Notes: a model not told the origin generated them from the letters alone. A stretch of DNA of 64,000 nt from Chlorops oryzae (GCA_020466095.1 CM035807.1:114247124-114311123), one strand, 5' to 3'; counted from the stretch's first letter, positions 22,710 to 34,400 are shown. A program made the numbers and translations.

Positions 22710-22932
22710 CAGGGTTGTCATAGAATCCGATAGCTGTCGGAATCGGAATTTAAACCCATCGAAATTTCATACAAAATTTACAAATTTTGTTGTTTTTGGT
22801 TTTGAATCGGAATTATTATCGGTTCTCAATTGCACAGAACCCTATTTTATCCGGTTGTCTATGATATATATATGAAAATTCAGTCGAATAAAATTCCAAT
22901 TCCGACAGCTATCGGATTCTGTGACACCCCTG
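22710..22932. mobile_element. 223-bp MITE with ~40-bp inverted ends (hAT-like)
   Basis: Left CAGGGTTGTCATAGAATCCG, right (inverted) CAGGGGTGTCACAGAATCCG, continuing with ATAGCTGTCGGAAT on both sides and 3-4 mismatches over 40 bp. CAGGG ends suit hAT; no convincing 8-bp duplication is left. Confidence 0.75.
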
Positions 22933-23305
22933 ATTATGCTGAGTGGACTTCTCCAAAGTTTTGAATCTTTTAAAGCATTCCTAGAAAAGTTGAGCAAATA
23001 ACGTGGAAAGATTCCACTAATTCTCATTAATAACAGTGAACGATCAAGGACGGAAAATAAAAATTATTTAATAATAAGGGCGTATTTGACGGAAGACGAT
23101 TGGACCATCCCCCAACCCCTTTTTAAGACGAAATTAATATGAAAATCCAGCCATAAATCTAATTTAATTTAATTTTGAATTAAAATATAATTAGTTCCAC
23201 TCTCCATCATAGCCCTTGGCGACTACCTCTCTACTTTTAAATAATACTTTTTCGCTGAGCCCCTTTTTAGTTAGGAAAATCAATCAGTCATGAGAGGGTC
23301 ATCTA
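22933..23305. other. short AT-rich stretch, nothing recognised
   Basis: No ORF, repeat or RNA seen. Confidence 0.5.
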
Positions 23306-23857
23306 CACAGAAAAACTGGCTCCGAAAAATTCAAAAAAATGGCGTTTGTTAAACTCGATTCATCGGTTTTTTAATTGTCACAATTAAAAATTTCAAACAA
23401 ATCACGAAATTCGGGAAAAGTTGGTAATATTAAATTTTAAACAAAAATTTCGTTGATTATTTTGTTGTATTAAATACCAAAAGTATTAACACTTGACAAA
23501 ACATTTGCTTGAAATTTTTGAAAGTGCATATAAATATTTTTCTAAAATTCTCATTAGCTTTATGCGGACTTACATACAAGAAGAGACAAAATAATCAAAA
23601 ATTAGCACATGTTTATGATGTTTTAATGTATAAATATCTTCCGTAAACTAAATTTTTGTTGAGTGTTAATACTTTTGGTTGTTGATATTACAAATCGTTG
23701 TTTGAAGATGTTTATTGAATTTTAATACTTCGAGTAATTGTCCCAATTAAACGATTTGTTAATATAGCAAAAAGTGTGATACGCTGAGTTTTAACAACGA
23801 ATTTGTTATATTGATTAAAAAAAATATTTTGTATTTACGCACAAAATTTTTTCTGTG
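23306..23857. mobile_element. TA-flanked MITE family C, copy C1
   Basis: CACAGAAAAA ... TTTTTCTGTG inverted ends flanked by TA on both sides (23304-23305 and 23858-23859), as in Tc1/mariner-type insertions. 552 bp, no ORF. Sisters at 35461-36227 (inverted) and 37439-38759. Confidence 0.8.
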
Positions 23858-23935
23858 TACACGTTATGAGAATCAACATGACTCACAGTATTCGGCTAGA
23901 CCTCGTAATCCTTACAGAAGCCTCGTCAATAGGTA

Positions 23936-24509
23936 CCCAGCGGAAAATTATCTCCTGCATGACAAAGTCACCAATGATGTCATCGATGACATATAGGTGA
24001 CATTGTCATGCATGACATCTTGGAGGACATGTCATCGTGGAGGGATGCTGTTCATGTGCTTGACTCTCATTGGCTACTGAAATTTAAATAAGTTTTTAGC
24101 GTCAGTTTAGCGTTAGCATGAAGTGGCGTAGATGATGAGTGCTCGACTCAGAATCCGAAGATCGCGAGTTCGATCCCTGGCAGAGGCGAACAGAAATTGT
24201 TAAAAATGGATTTTTGAAAAATTGCGAAAATTCCAGAAAGGGCAAAGAAGAGAGTTAATCAAACTGGTTTCTATAAATTGACATTTAGAGAGAAAAGAGC
24301 AATGTGCTGCTCTCAAATGCTTTTTTCGCCATCGCATCCCCTAGCATGACCAGTGACATTTTCTAATCTTCCGGTGATAATGTCACCGCTGAAGTCCCTG
24401 TCAGCTCCTGTGTAAATGTCATACAAAGTGTCACCGGAAAAAGCATGCATTCCGGCTCCGAAGTCACTAGGACATCATCGGGGATGTCCGCGGGACATTT
24501 CCCGCTGGG
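23936..24509 (+). mobile_element. CCCAGCGG TIR element, copy A2
   Basis: 574 bp. Left CCCAGCGGAAAAT, right ATTTCCCGCTGGG. A 57-bp near-perfect palindrome lies at 23956-24012 with ATGTCATCGATGACAT at its centre. A tRNA-like core follows: A-box-like TGGCGTAGATG (24124-24134) and B-box-like AGTTCGATCCC (24167-24177). No ORF resembling a transposase. Confidence 0.88.
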
Positions 24510-26964
24510 ATACAATCTGTTTTCTTTTGTATGTGGCAGGCAAGTGTCCGAATTCAATTTACATGCGTTGAACGTAGAATTGAATGAAATCTTTTTCTCT
24601 TGAAGTTCTCCTAAAGAGATTCGTTCGTCGTCTTTTTTTCCATATTTTTTTTTTTTTTTTTATGGAGCACCGTTCATTTGACCGATCGTCCGATCATATG
24701 GTTGTTTGGCATTATTATGGAAGAAAACTAGCCGCACGACCATATTTCGATCATTATTATGACGACGACGATGATGATAATGATAATGATGATGTAATTG
24801 AGCTCTCGAGCAAATTGCAGACTCTTACCGATGAGGCGAAGCGAATCGCGAGGCAAAATAGAATATTGTTACGGTAACTTTATATCCGCATTGAGAATTC
24901 AAGCTGGGATATGTACGTGGGCGTGTCACGTTCACAGGATTCGCAACGGTACGTCATAGTTTAGTTTTTTTGCTTTTCGTTTTTTTTTTGATTTCCCAGA
25001 GTGGTTAAAGTTCACTGACTGAATAAGTGCCAGTCATCAATTTGATCAATTTGAGAATTCTCATTTGGGCTAAGATACTTGAAACTAACAAGATAAGCAC
25101 TTCAAATTGCTGGAAAAAGGTCATTAAGATGTGAAGACAAATATTTATGCCGATATTGGAGGGAGCATCAAGAGAAGAATATAATAGGAGAGTTTTTATA
25201 GGAAAAAGCTTCTATAGGAAAATTATTAAATAAATGAAAAAAAAAATGAAAAGAAAAGAAAAGCTTCTACCCCATTTGGTTGAATTCTTAGTCCTTAACC
25301 TGCACTGTCATCCGCAGTAACATTACAAAAGCAAGTAATTTTCCATCGATATTCTCTATTCTTTCATGGCTGAATAGAACGAATGAACGATCGGATCGGA
25401 TCGATCGATCGATCGATCGCTTGGCAAACAATGTCCCATTGATGCCGTCAATATAGACACAATAGTGCATCCATAAGGTATTCTTTCTATGTAATGTCAG
25501 TACCGTGCCTTATTTGATTGATTTCCGAGAACCAAGAGGAGACCAAGAACGCAGAAGAAAAGCGGCATTCTCTCGAGGCGTTGAAGTATCGGGCGAGAAA
25601 GAAGAATCGATGCGACTTTGAAGCGATTTTTGTTGAATTTCAATTGCATGCTTGACTTGCAAATGGTTCGGCTTGGGTTGGCAGACTCTGGCGCAGGCGC
25701 AACCACCGCGTAATTTGAATAGACAAACGCATAACTCAGTCACTCAGTGCAGCTAGTCAGTCAGACGATTGAGGAACGTGTCCTCTTTTTTATTTATAAC
25801 TTTTTTAATGGTTCTATTGTTGTGGGGGAAAAAGAATTTCCCCCAATATTTCAGAGTTTCAAATTCAACTTTTATTGTGCACGGGTTCGAAGATCTTTTG
25901 TTCGTTCGTTCGTTCGTTCTGCTTTTGAGGTAGGTATATATTTGTAGAGATATGTATAGTACGGATGCAGTAGAGTTTTGAGCTTAATAAGCGTGAAAAG
26001 TGATCTCGTGGGAACTTTAGTAAAAACGTCCAAATTTCTCATTCAAAAATTTTAGATCGCTGATGGGTGGTTTTTCGTTGAAGATCCATTCGGACTTCTT
26101 CTTTCCTCAATGTTCCATTAAATTTCACCTTTCGTTGTCTAAATTAATCAACCCAAGAACCGCTGCCAAAAATCACAATCTCTTCATTAATCCACTCGGA
26201 GTCATTTAGCTGAAAACGCTGCTTCACACAATTGAGTGATTTGAAGAAGAAGAAGATGGAACTCGCACAGAATTTTCCATCTTCAAATCTAGCATAACCC
26301 ATTTTGGGTCGCCATAGATAATATCAGGCAGCAACGAATTTCATTTCATGCTGTTACTTCTATGTATCTCGTTAATAGTTATGCTTAATTCTCATGCCGT
26401 TTACCTCGATTACAGAGATTTTATCATCATCATCATCATCATCATTTTATCAGTCTCCGTGGCAAGACACGCACGGAATTTAAGTGCACCACATCAAACA
26501 CGATTTCGCACTCCAAATAAGCCGAAATTTTTTTTCAAAACAATTTTGAATATTTTTTTTTTAGAATTTTGTTTTGATTCGTTATTTTTTTGGCCTTTTA
26601 AAAGCTTTGAGATGATGTTTAAATAATTACTCAAATGTTTTTTCTCTTTTTTGGCTTAGCAATTTAATGGCATTATCTTGGTTAAATAATTTTGTTTGAT
26701 CAGCAAATAGATTTCGTTTTTAAGTGTCCCATTTGAATGTGATTTTTTGTTTGTTTGTTATTATTTTTTATCATTTTATTTCTGTTAGATATGCTCTATC
26801 TTTAGATGATTGTTTGCGTTTTTGAAGTGAGAATTCTTCTTGAAAATACGAGGCTTAGATTATTCGAACCATAAATTCATGTAGAAGACTGCAGATTTTT
26901 TAACGGTTAGGAAATTTAGAGGCCACTCGATCCCATCTTCTACATTTTCTTCTTGTGTGTTTAA
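24510..26964. other. no gene recognised; several microsatellites
   Basis: (GATC/ATCG)n at 25389-25419, (GTTC)n at 25900-25919, (ATC)n at 26421-26446, GAT/GAC-rich 24760-24795. The Asp-rich reading at 24760 is repeat-driven. Confidence 0.55.
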
Positions 26965-27180
26965 GTCGTCCGACCTATCCCGGGGTCTGTACAATGCGAC
27001 CAGTTCCTCCGTTTCGTTCTGTCGGTTGCATCATCTATAGCCTCGAGGTCCCATTTTATTGTGTCCCTCCAACGTTGTTGCGGACGACCTCGTTTTCGGC
27101 AACCTTGTATTTGTAGTGTATAGCCCTTTTTTTGCTAAGCTGTCCTCATTTGCTCTCAGGACGTGTCCTTATCAGCCACA
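26965..27180 (-). pseudogene. RTE-like retrotransposon C-terminal fragment
   Basis: Closely matches 60067-60280: TATCCCGGGGTC, GCGACCAGTTCCTCC, TTCTGTCGGTTGCATCAT, CCCATTTTATTGTGTCC and CTCATTTGCTCTCAGGACGTGTCC. On the minus strand this is the end of a reverse-transcriptase ORF (basic GRPxxRW-type region). It is diverged and truncated. Confidence 0.75.
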
Positions 27181-27453
27181 CAATCCCCTTCTCAGAATGA
27201 TTTCGGATATGAGAAGGGGTGCATTTGCGATCTTTGAAGTGATTTTTCTCCCCAATTTTTCTCCTTCCATTCCTCCGCATCATCTAGCGATCTTAGGCTT
27301 CCCACGAGGGCTCTTATTTGAAATATTTATTCCTAATTTCCTTATTTCGGGTACCGGTTCGATTTATGGTATTTTCGATATTTTCTATGTAGGTACATAT
27401 TTCGAGCAATTTCTTACAGGAAGTCATAGGTACAATTTTAATACTTCGAATTA
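27181..27453. other. stretch between retrotransposon fragment and A3
   Basis: Nothing recognised; short inverted TCTCAGAATGAT/ATATGAGAAGGGG blocks near 27190-27220. Confidence 0.4.
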
Positions 27454-28103
27454 TATGTCCCGCGGACATCCCCGATGATGTCCTAGTGACTTCGGAGCCG
27501 GAATGCATGCAATTTCCGGTGACACTTTGTATGAAATTTACACAGGAGCTGACAGGGACTTCAGCGGTGACATTGTCATGCTAGGGTGTGCGATGGCGAA
27601 AAAAGCATTTGAGAGCAGCACATTGCTCTTTTCTCTCTAAATGTCAATTTATAGAGACCAGTTTGATTAACTCTCTTCTTTGCCCTCTCCTTGAATGTTT
27701 CGAAAATTTAAAAAAATCTATTTTTAACAATTTCTGTTCGCCTCTGCCAGGGATCGAACCCTCGATCTTCGGATTCTGAGTCGAGCACTCATCATCTACG
27801 CCACTTCATGCTAACGCTAAACTGACGCTAAAAACTTATTTAAATTTCAGTAGCCAATGAGAGTCAAGCACATGAACAGCATCCCTTCACGATGACATGT
27901 CCTCCAAGATGTCATGCATGACAATGTCACCTATATGTCATCGATGACATCATTGGTGACTTTGTCATGCAGGAGATAATTTTCCGCGGGGCATCTTTCC
28001 ACGATGACATGACCTCCAAGATGTCATGCATGACAATGTCACATATATGTCATCTATGACATCACTGATGACATTGTCATGCAGGCGATAATTTCCCGCT
28101 GGG
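27454..28103 (-). mobile_element. CCCAGCGG TIR element, copy A3, end lost and other end duplicated
   Basis: Inverted relative to A2. The left border begins at ATGTCCCGCGGACATCC, so the first ten or so bases of that TIR are missing. The right side carries the terminal palindromic block twice (about 27885-27985 and 28000-28103) before CCCGCTGGG. The tRNA-like core is present on the minus strand near 27750-27810. Confidence 0.85.
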
Positions 28104-29685
28104 TAGTGCCGGTTTTTAGCGGACTAGCGTCTTGGACGAGATTTCTTCCGCGCCTCCTCAATGCGAAAACAGGCGGGAAAAAGTAAGTTTAAATACGCCC
28201 CTTTATATCCGCCGCCCTAGGTGGTTACCCAACCACCGTGTCCTACCCAAACGCCCCTACTGCTTGGCTTCATCCCCACCTGACTTGAGTATAGAACAAT
28301 GCTGACAATTTTTTTTAGAAGATAAATGTCTCACAAAAAGTTCAGAATTCGCTTCAATTTGATTTTCAGCCCGATTCTGAATATTCCCGGGGAATTTACT
28401 TTTCTCGAGACTAAAATAATGTGTCCCATAGAAATTCCCCTAAAGAGTTTTTTCCACAACGTCTTCTCTAAATGCCAGAAAAATGCCCCTTAATTTAGGG
28501 GAGATTCCTCGAAATTGTCCGAAGTCGTATAGACCGCCTTAATAATCCTTTATGACCATAATTTGTGGTTAACACACCAATGCTAAGACCATTTTTCTGA
28601 TGTTTTGATGAGCTGTTGACAAACTAATGAATGTTTGAGGGCGTATTCGATTGTCCAGAAACTAAACAATATATCAATAACGTGTCTAGACTTAATGCTG
28701 CCCCATAAAAATGATAAGGTCTGAAAGGTTGTCCTTAATCTCAATCTTTTGTAGTTAATACGCACACTTGCCTAAGCACTGGGAATGATTTTATTGGTTC
28801 TTAAGGTAGGAGAATATATTCCGCAATGGCCAGAAATAAAATTTTTATGCTTGTTTGGCAAATATTATTAGCAAATACCGAGATTAAGAGATTATTCTTA
28901 TGGCCCTATAAAGCCAATGTGGAAAATTTTGTTATGCTCTCATGCCATAAAACGCTGCTAGACATTATTACTGAAGATAGTAGTAAGCTATCTCATGTAA
29001 AAAAAAAAAGTTGAGGAAACTAATGTACTAATGAAAGATCTCCAACTGCGGAGAATAATTCCTTTATATTCTCATAATTTTATTAGTTTCAACGACTCCA
29101 TTTCACTTCAAACATACATACATTTTTCTTTTTTCTCCCAACGAACTTTTCTCTCGCATGCGAGCAGCGTTTTCGCCTTCCAAAGCTACGCGTGCGCATT
29201 CTAATGCATCAAGTTCAATTATGCTGGCAACACCGTTGCTGTGCTGTCTGTGCTGTGCGATTATTACGGCCTTTAGAAAAGCCGAGCATGAAAGAAGAAA
29301 TTGCTGTGAGAAATACAGCAATAATAGCCACACTACACTACGCTACACACCACACACTAACGATTGGCACGAAAAACGTATCGTCATAAAAACGATATCG
29401 CTGCAATTACACGTACAATAACAAATCTCTTTGAGAAAAGTTACCAATTTACACCACACTGTACGAGGAGTTTGTGCCCCAAGCCCCGGTGGGTTTTTAT
29501 TGCTAAATATTTTTACGCGCTCATTTAATGGATTCATTATGCCATGGATGATTCTTGTTGGTTCGGAGTTTTATTTCGGTTTCGACGGCTCCGATGTTCA
29601 GTTTAGTAGTTAATTTGGGCTGTGCTACTACAAAATTCACGCTCGTACACACTCACAAAGATATACACATATATGTATGTATGTA
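28104..29685. other. no gene recognised
   Basis: A GC-richer patch at 28110-28290 without domain. A TATTCCCGGGGAATTTA block is at 28390. Otherwise AT-rich. Confidence 0.5.
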
Positions 29686-30377
29686 CCCAGCGGAAAATTA
29701 TCTCCTGCATGACAAAGTCACCAATGATGTCATCGATGACATATAGGTGACATTGTCATGCATGACATCTTGGAGGACATGTCATCGTGGAGGGATGCCC
29801 AGCGAAGATTTATCTCCTGCATGACAAATTCACCAATGATGTCATCGATGACATATAGGTGACATTGTCATGCATGACATCTTGGAGGACATGTCATCGT
29901 GGAGGGATGCTGTTCATGTGCTTGACTCTCATTGGCTACTGAAATTTAAATAAGGTTTTAGCGTCAGTTCAGCGTTAGCATGAAGTGGCGTAGATGATGA
30001 GTGCTCGACTCAGAATCCGAAGATCGCGGGTTCGATCCCTGGCAGAGGCGAACAGAAATTGTTAAAAATAGATTTTTAAAAATTTTCGAAACATTCAAAG
30101 AGAGGGCAAAGAAGAGAGAGAGTTATCAAACTTGGTTTCTATAAATTAACATTTAGAGAGAAAAGAGCAATGTGCTGCTCTCAAATGCTTTTTTCGCCAT
30201 CGCATCCCCTAGCATGACCAGTGACATTTTCTAATCTTCCGGTGATAATGTCACCGCTGAAGTCCCTGTCAGCTCCTGTGTAAATGTCATACAAAGTGTC
30301 ACCGGAAAAAGCATGCATTCCGGCTCCGAAGTCACTAGGACATCATCGGGGATGTCCGCGGGACATTTCCCGCTGGG
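29686..30377 (+). mobile_element. CCCAGCGG TIR element, copy A4, with flanking duplication and doubled left end
   Basis: TATGTATGTA lies on both sides (29676-29685 and 30378-30387), though the site is itself a TATG repeat. The first 110 bp or so are tandemly repeated (29686-29797 and 29798-29910), so two 57-bp palindromes are present. The tRNA-like core is the best preserved: A box TGGCGTAGATG (29986-29996), 32-nt gap, B box GGTTCGATCCC (30029-30039), with a T run shortly after. Right end TTTCCCGCTGGG. Confidence 0.9.
29986..30039 (+). promoter_or_regulatory. tRNA-like Pol III A/B box pair inside element A4
   Basis: TGGCGTAGATG fits TRGYNNANNNG; GGTTCGATCCC fits GGTTCGANTCC at 10 of 11. Spacing matches a tRNA gene. 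Cloverleaf pairing is poor, so this is a relic or a borrowed promoter, not a functional tRNA. Confidence 0.6.
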
Positions 30378-31059
30378 TATGTATGTAGTATCTATGTAGG
30401 TCCGTTCGTATTCGTTGGCTTTGAGCGATGTGAATTTCTTTCTTTTTTTTCTCCTAATTCGGTTTAGATGCAAGCATTTTATAATTTTTCTCATTCAACA
30501 TTATTAGTGGGGATACTGAACCATCGGCTGGTTAGTGAGCGAGTGAAGTTGGTAAGTAATCTCCGAAAGCGGGAAGTCAAAGTAGGTGGGTATTGCGCTT
30601 ACAGCATTCCGGAGCTCATGCACTGATTACAGTCTTTTCATGTTGTTTACGTTGTTTACAGGGCTTCGACACTTGGAGTTTCCATTTCCATGTGAAAATA
30701 ATTCAACGTTACGTCTGCGCGATCATTCATTAGGCCCATCATATCAAGATCCAAAGGGGTTAAAATATACATACGAGGCTATGGACTGACTATGACTCTG
30801 AAATTATTGTTGTTTTCCGTGCTTTCAGTGTGGACGCGGAATGTGAATTATGTTGGCATTTTGATGGGTTATGAGGAAAAACTAAAGCCAGTAAAGTAGG
30901 GAAAACTGACTACATTAAGTGGGTATTTGAGAACTTTCCCAAAGTCACGGTTCGTCGACCTTGCCGACTTAAGTGAAATGAAATATTTCATTAAGTTTTT
31001 CTCATTTTTTTAACGTGAAAATTTTTATAGGCTGAATCGATGGCAGGTATCGTTGGGGT
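30378..31059. other. no gene recognised
   Basis: AT-rich, nothing repeated elsewhere in the window. Confidence 0.5.
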
Positions 31060-31266
31060 AAATGTTTTATATACCTATAGCTATATGCTACCAAGGGTGA
31101 CACCCTTAGGCACCAAATGGGCCCTTTGTGATGCCACGCACAATGGGAAAACAAAGAAAAACCGAAACTGAAAAGTGACACAAACATCCACGACCTCAGC
31201 TGGGAGTCGAACCCATGGGCCTCTCGTTCCGTAAATTGACATCTCAGCCAACTACGGCACAGAGGC
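31060..31266 (-). mobile_element. tRNA-derived SINE
   Basis: On the minus strand the head begins GGCCTCTGTGCCGTAG with A box TGGCTGAGATG (31250-31240) and a B box identical to consensus, GGTTCGACTCC (31213-31203), flanked by GGG/CCC as in a T-arm. A non-tRNA body follows towards 31060. The 3' end and target duplication are not clear. A tRNA gene is excluded by weak acceptor and anticodon pairing. Confidence 0.65.
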
Positions 31267-31489
31267 CGACAGGTTTTCCATGTAACTTTTGACTCATCTA
31301 GCTTTTATTATTTTAATCTCCGGAGCTTTTTCAGACTATTTTAACCCTTTAATACACAACAACATAGGTACTTTTTGATGAAAAACAATATATAAATACT
31401 TTTGAAGCCTCAATAAATCCAGTTACTTGGGAGAAATCCTTTTTTAAATCATTTACTGAATAAAAAATTTCCCCAATTATTGAATATAT

Positions 31490-32480
31490 CATGCATGAAA
31501 GGGTTAATAAAACCATTTATGTACCTACAGAAAAAAAAGTTTTCCAAATTTTTTTTATCATGCTTAAAGGGTTAATAAATCCATTTAAAGCGAAAAAAAA
31601 AATTCCAATTATATTTTGATCATTCAGTAAAGGGTTAAGAAAACCATTTAAAGCGGGAAACATTTTCTAATTATTTTATTTGTCATGCATTAAAGGGTTA
31701 ATAAATCCATTTAGAGCGAAAAAAAGTTCTAATTATTTTATTAAACCTGCATTAAAGGGTTAATAAATCCATTTAAAGCGAAAAAAAATTCCAATTATTT
31801 CACAAATCATGCAGCAAAGGGTTAAGAAAACCATTTAAAGCGAAAAAAAATGTCTAATTATTTTACTTATCCTGCATCAAAGGATTAATAAATCCATTTA
31901 AAGCGAAAAAAATGCAATTATTTTTCAGATCATGCAGTAAAGGGTCAATAAATCCATTAAGAGCGAAAAAAATTTCCAATTATATTTTTGTCATGCAGTA
32001 AAGGGTTAAGAAAACCATTTAAAGCGAAATTTTTTTTAAAATTTCCAATTATTTTATAGATCATGCAGTAAAGGGTTAATAAAACCATTTAAAGCGGGAA
32101 AAATTTTCTTATTATTTTATTTATCCTGCATTAAAGGGTTAATAAATCTATTTAAAGCGAAAGAAAATGTCCAATTATTTTTCAGATCATGCAGTAAAGG
32201 GTTAATAAAACCATTTAAAGCGGAAAATTTTTTATTATAATTTCCAATTATCCTTAAGATCATGCTTAAAGGGTTAATAAATCCATTTAAAGCGGAAAAA
32301 AAATTTTCCTAATTATTTTATTTGTCATGCATTAAAGGGTTAATAAATCCATTTAAAGCGAAATATATTTTTTAAATTTCCAATTATTTTACAGATCATG
32401 CAGCAAAGGGTTAATAAAACCATTTAAAGCGGGAAAATTTTTCTAATTATTTTATTTGTCATGCATTAAAGGGTTAATGT
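31490..32480. repeat. minisatellite, about 16 units of 59-72 bp
   Basis: Unit core AAAGGGTTAATAAATCCATT then TAAAGCGAAAAAAA, TTCCAATTATTTT and TCATGCAGT. GGGTTAA-type anchors at about 31501, 31569, 31633, 31696, 31757, 31818, 31880, 31942, 32001, 32073, 32137, 32200, 32270, 32337, 32407 and 32469. Two variants alternate irregularly (AATAAATCC / AAGAAAACC). Confidence 0.92.
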
Positions 32481-33989
32481 TAATTCATTCACACAATCTT
32501 ATTTTTATGGCCCTGTTCTAAACATATCCTAATAACACATTCGAAAACAGGGTACGAAAACCAGTAAGAAAAAAAAAATTAAATATATCCCTACGAGTGT
32601 ATGAAAAAAAAAAATTTATTGCTGAAAATCGCTGATGTAAATCCACAAGGATTGAATGGCAGAACGGCAGCCCCGATTTCATTCATACGGCCGGGTAAAG
32701 AAGTGCGAAAAAAGCGCAATGACAAGTGTCACGTCACAAGACGAAGGCACAAACATAAATACGATAGAGTATCCGTGCAATAAGATATGCCGAAGAGACA
32801 CAGGGAAGACAGATAAATAGAGCTAAAGCGTACTGACATTTAGACGATTGCATCACATGATGTGGAAAATCTTACGGGAGCCAGTTTCACACCGAAGACG
32901 ACTGCAAGTCTTCAATTTTTTGCTTGCGAGTATTTTCCTGTGGGGCACAACGGCAGAACGATAGCCGCCACAGAGCGTATCCAATTACTAAAGCACAAAA
33001 TAAAAAATAAAAAAATTAACAAAGCGAAGAAAGGAAAGAAAGAAGGGGAAGAGAAAAAAAAGAAGCGGACGTTGCTGGGAATGGTACTTTTTCTACGCTT
33101 TACTTGCCTCAGAGCTGCAGCTCGCTCTTTGCCTTCATTATAAACAATAAAAATATTTTCTTCTTGATTGTATCTAATGCCGTATCATAGCATCAACGCA
33201 TCATATGCACTGCATTGTATTTCAAAATGACGCAATTGAAGCAATTTGCTAAGCTTAGCAAAAAACAAACTAAATTAAATTTATTTTCAAAAAAAAGAAC
33301 AACAAAAACCGCGAGGGGTAAAAATGCCTAATGCCTAATGCCACTTGTCATGGTTTCATTGTTAAGGTCACCCTGTCAGTATAAGTAACAATAGAAGCGG
33401 AAAATATTTTTATATAAATTCTTGATGAAACGGCAGACGGCAGTTGTGGACAGCTGCAAAAAATAAACCACACGTAGGGGGGATTCCATACAATCGAGTC
33501 ATATGGACGGCGGCAGGCTAGTGGGAAGGCGGGCGGATCGCAAGTCAAACCGCAGCGACCCAGACCCGCTGTTGGTCACGAGCTTGAGTCAGAATTAGAA
33601 GCGATTTCGGATTGGGAAACCACAATTTAGCTTAGTGCTGAGTGGGTGTCATTAAGCCGTAAGAATTTGGTGGCGAAATATTAGATGGGGTCACATTGAA
33701 TTATTACACGTTGGAAAAGGAATTGCTTTTTTGACCTTTGCTGTTTGTTTGCTGTTGCAAAAAAAAAAAACGAGAATGAATGAATGCGGTTTTCAACATT
33801 TAAAAGTCGTAAATCTTTGAATTCTTTTTGGAAAGCACTCAAGGACTTCCTTTATGCAGCCCAATGTGCCACTCACGAAGGTATTTATGAACAATGAAGG
33901 CTTTAAAATTAATCTAGTTTGGAGGTCAAGGAAATGTTTTTGAATGAAACACGCAAACACAACGCGTTCTTCAAAAGAGTCATAACTAT
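32481..33989. other. no gene recognised; GC-richer patch 33420-33620
   Basis: Short ORFs without domain. Patch 33420-33620 stands out in GC content only. Confidence 0.5.
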
Positions 33990-34400
33990 GCCTCGGAATT
34001 TGAATATGTAAAAAAATGGAAAAAAAATCCCAAAAAATATTCTAAAAATATTTTTAAAAAAATTCAAATAAAATACAAAATATTCAAAAAATATTCAAAA
34101 AATATTCAAACAAAATTCAAAAAATATTCAATATATTCAAAAAATATTCAAAAAAAAATTCAAAATATTCAAAAACTATTCAAAAAATTCACAGTAAAAA
34201 ATTCCAAATTAGTTCGATTTAGTATGCCTATTAAAATGTTGAATTGTCAAATTAACAAAAAAAAAAATGCCTATTCAGTGAATAAAATATTCAAAAATCA
34301 CAGTTAAATGCAAAAAAATTGAAAAAAATCAAAATATTCAATAAATTCAAAATATTCAATAAATTCAAATAATTCAAAAAAAATTCAAAATATTGAAAAT
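33990..34400. repeat. A-rich repeat with ATTCAAAAAATATTCAAAA units (copy 1)
   Basis: Begins TATGCCTCGGAATTTGAATATG and ends in unique-looking blocks CCAAATTAGTTCGATTTAG-TATGCC and AATGTTGAATTGTCAAAT, which recur at 56270-57400. This copy keeps the uninterrupted TTTAGTATG site (34218-34226). Confidence 0.85.

Noticed and set aside
24584..24877. 97-codon frame with an Asp-rich centre
   Set aside because: The acidic part is a GAC/GAT microsatellite and the N-terminal part a poly-T run; no family resemblance.
27059..27478. 139-codon plus-strand frame
   Set aside because: It is the antisense of a retrotransposon C-terminal fragment running into a MITE.
29986..30060. Functional tRNA gene inside the CCCAGCGG element
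   Set aside because: A/B boxes are good but anticodon and acceptor stems pair poorly and the sequence is repeated only as part of the element.
31490..32480. Regular repeat array that might be taken for a CRISPR
   Set aside because: Units vary from 59 to 72 bp, the 'spacers' are themselves similar A/T-rich repeats, and the genome is eukaryotic.
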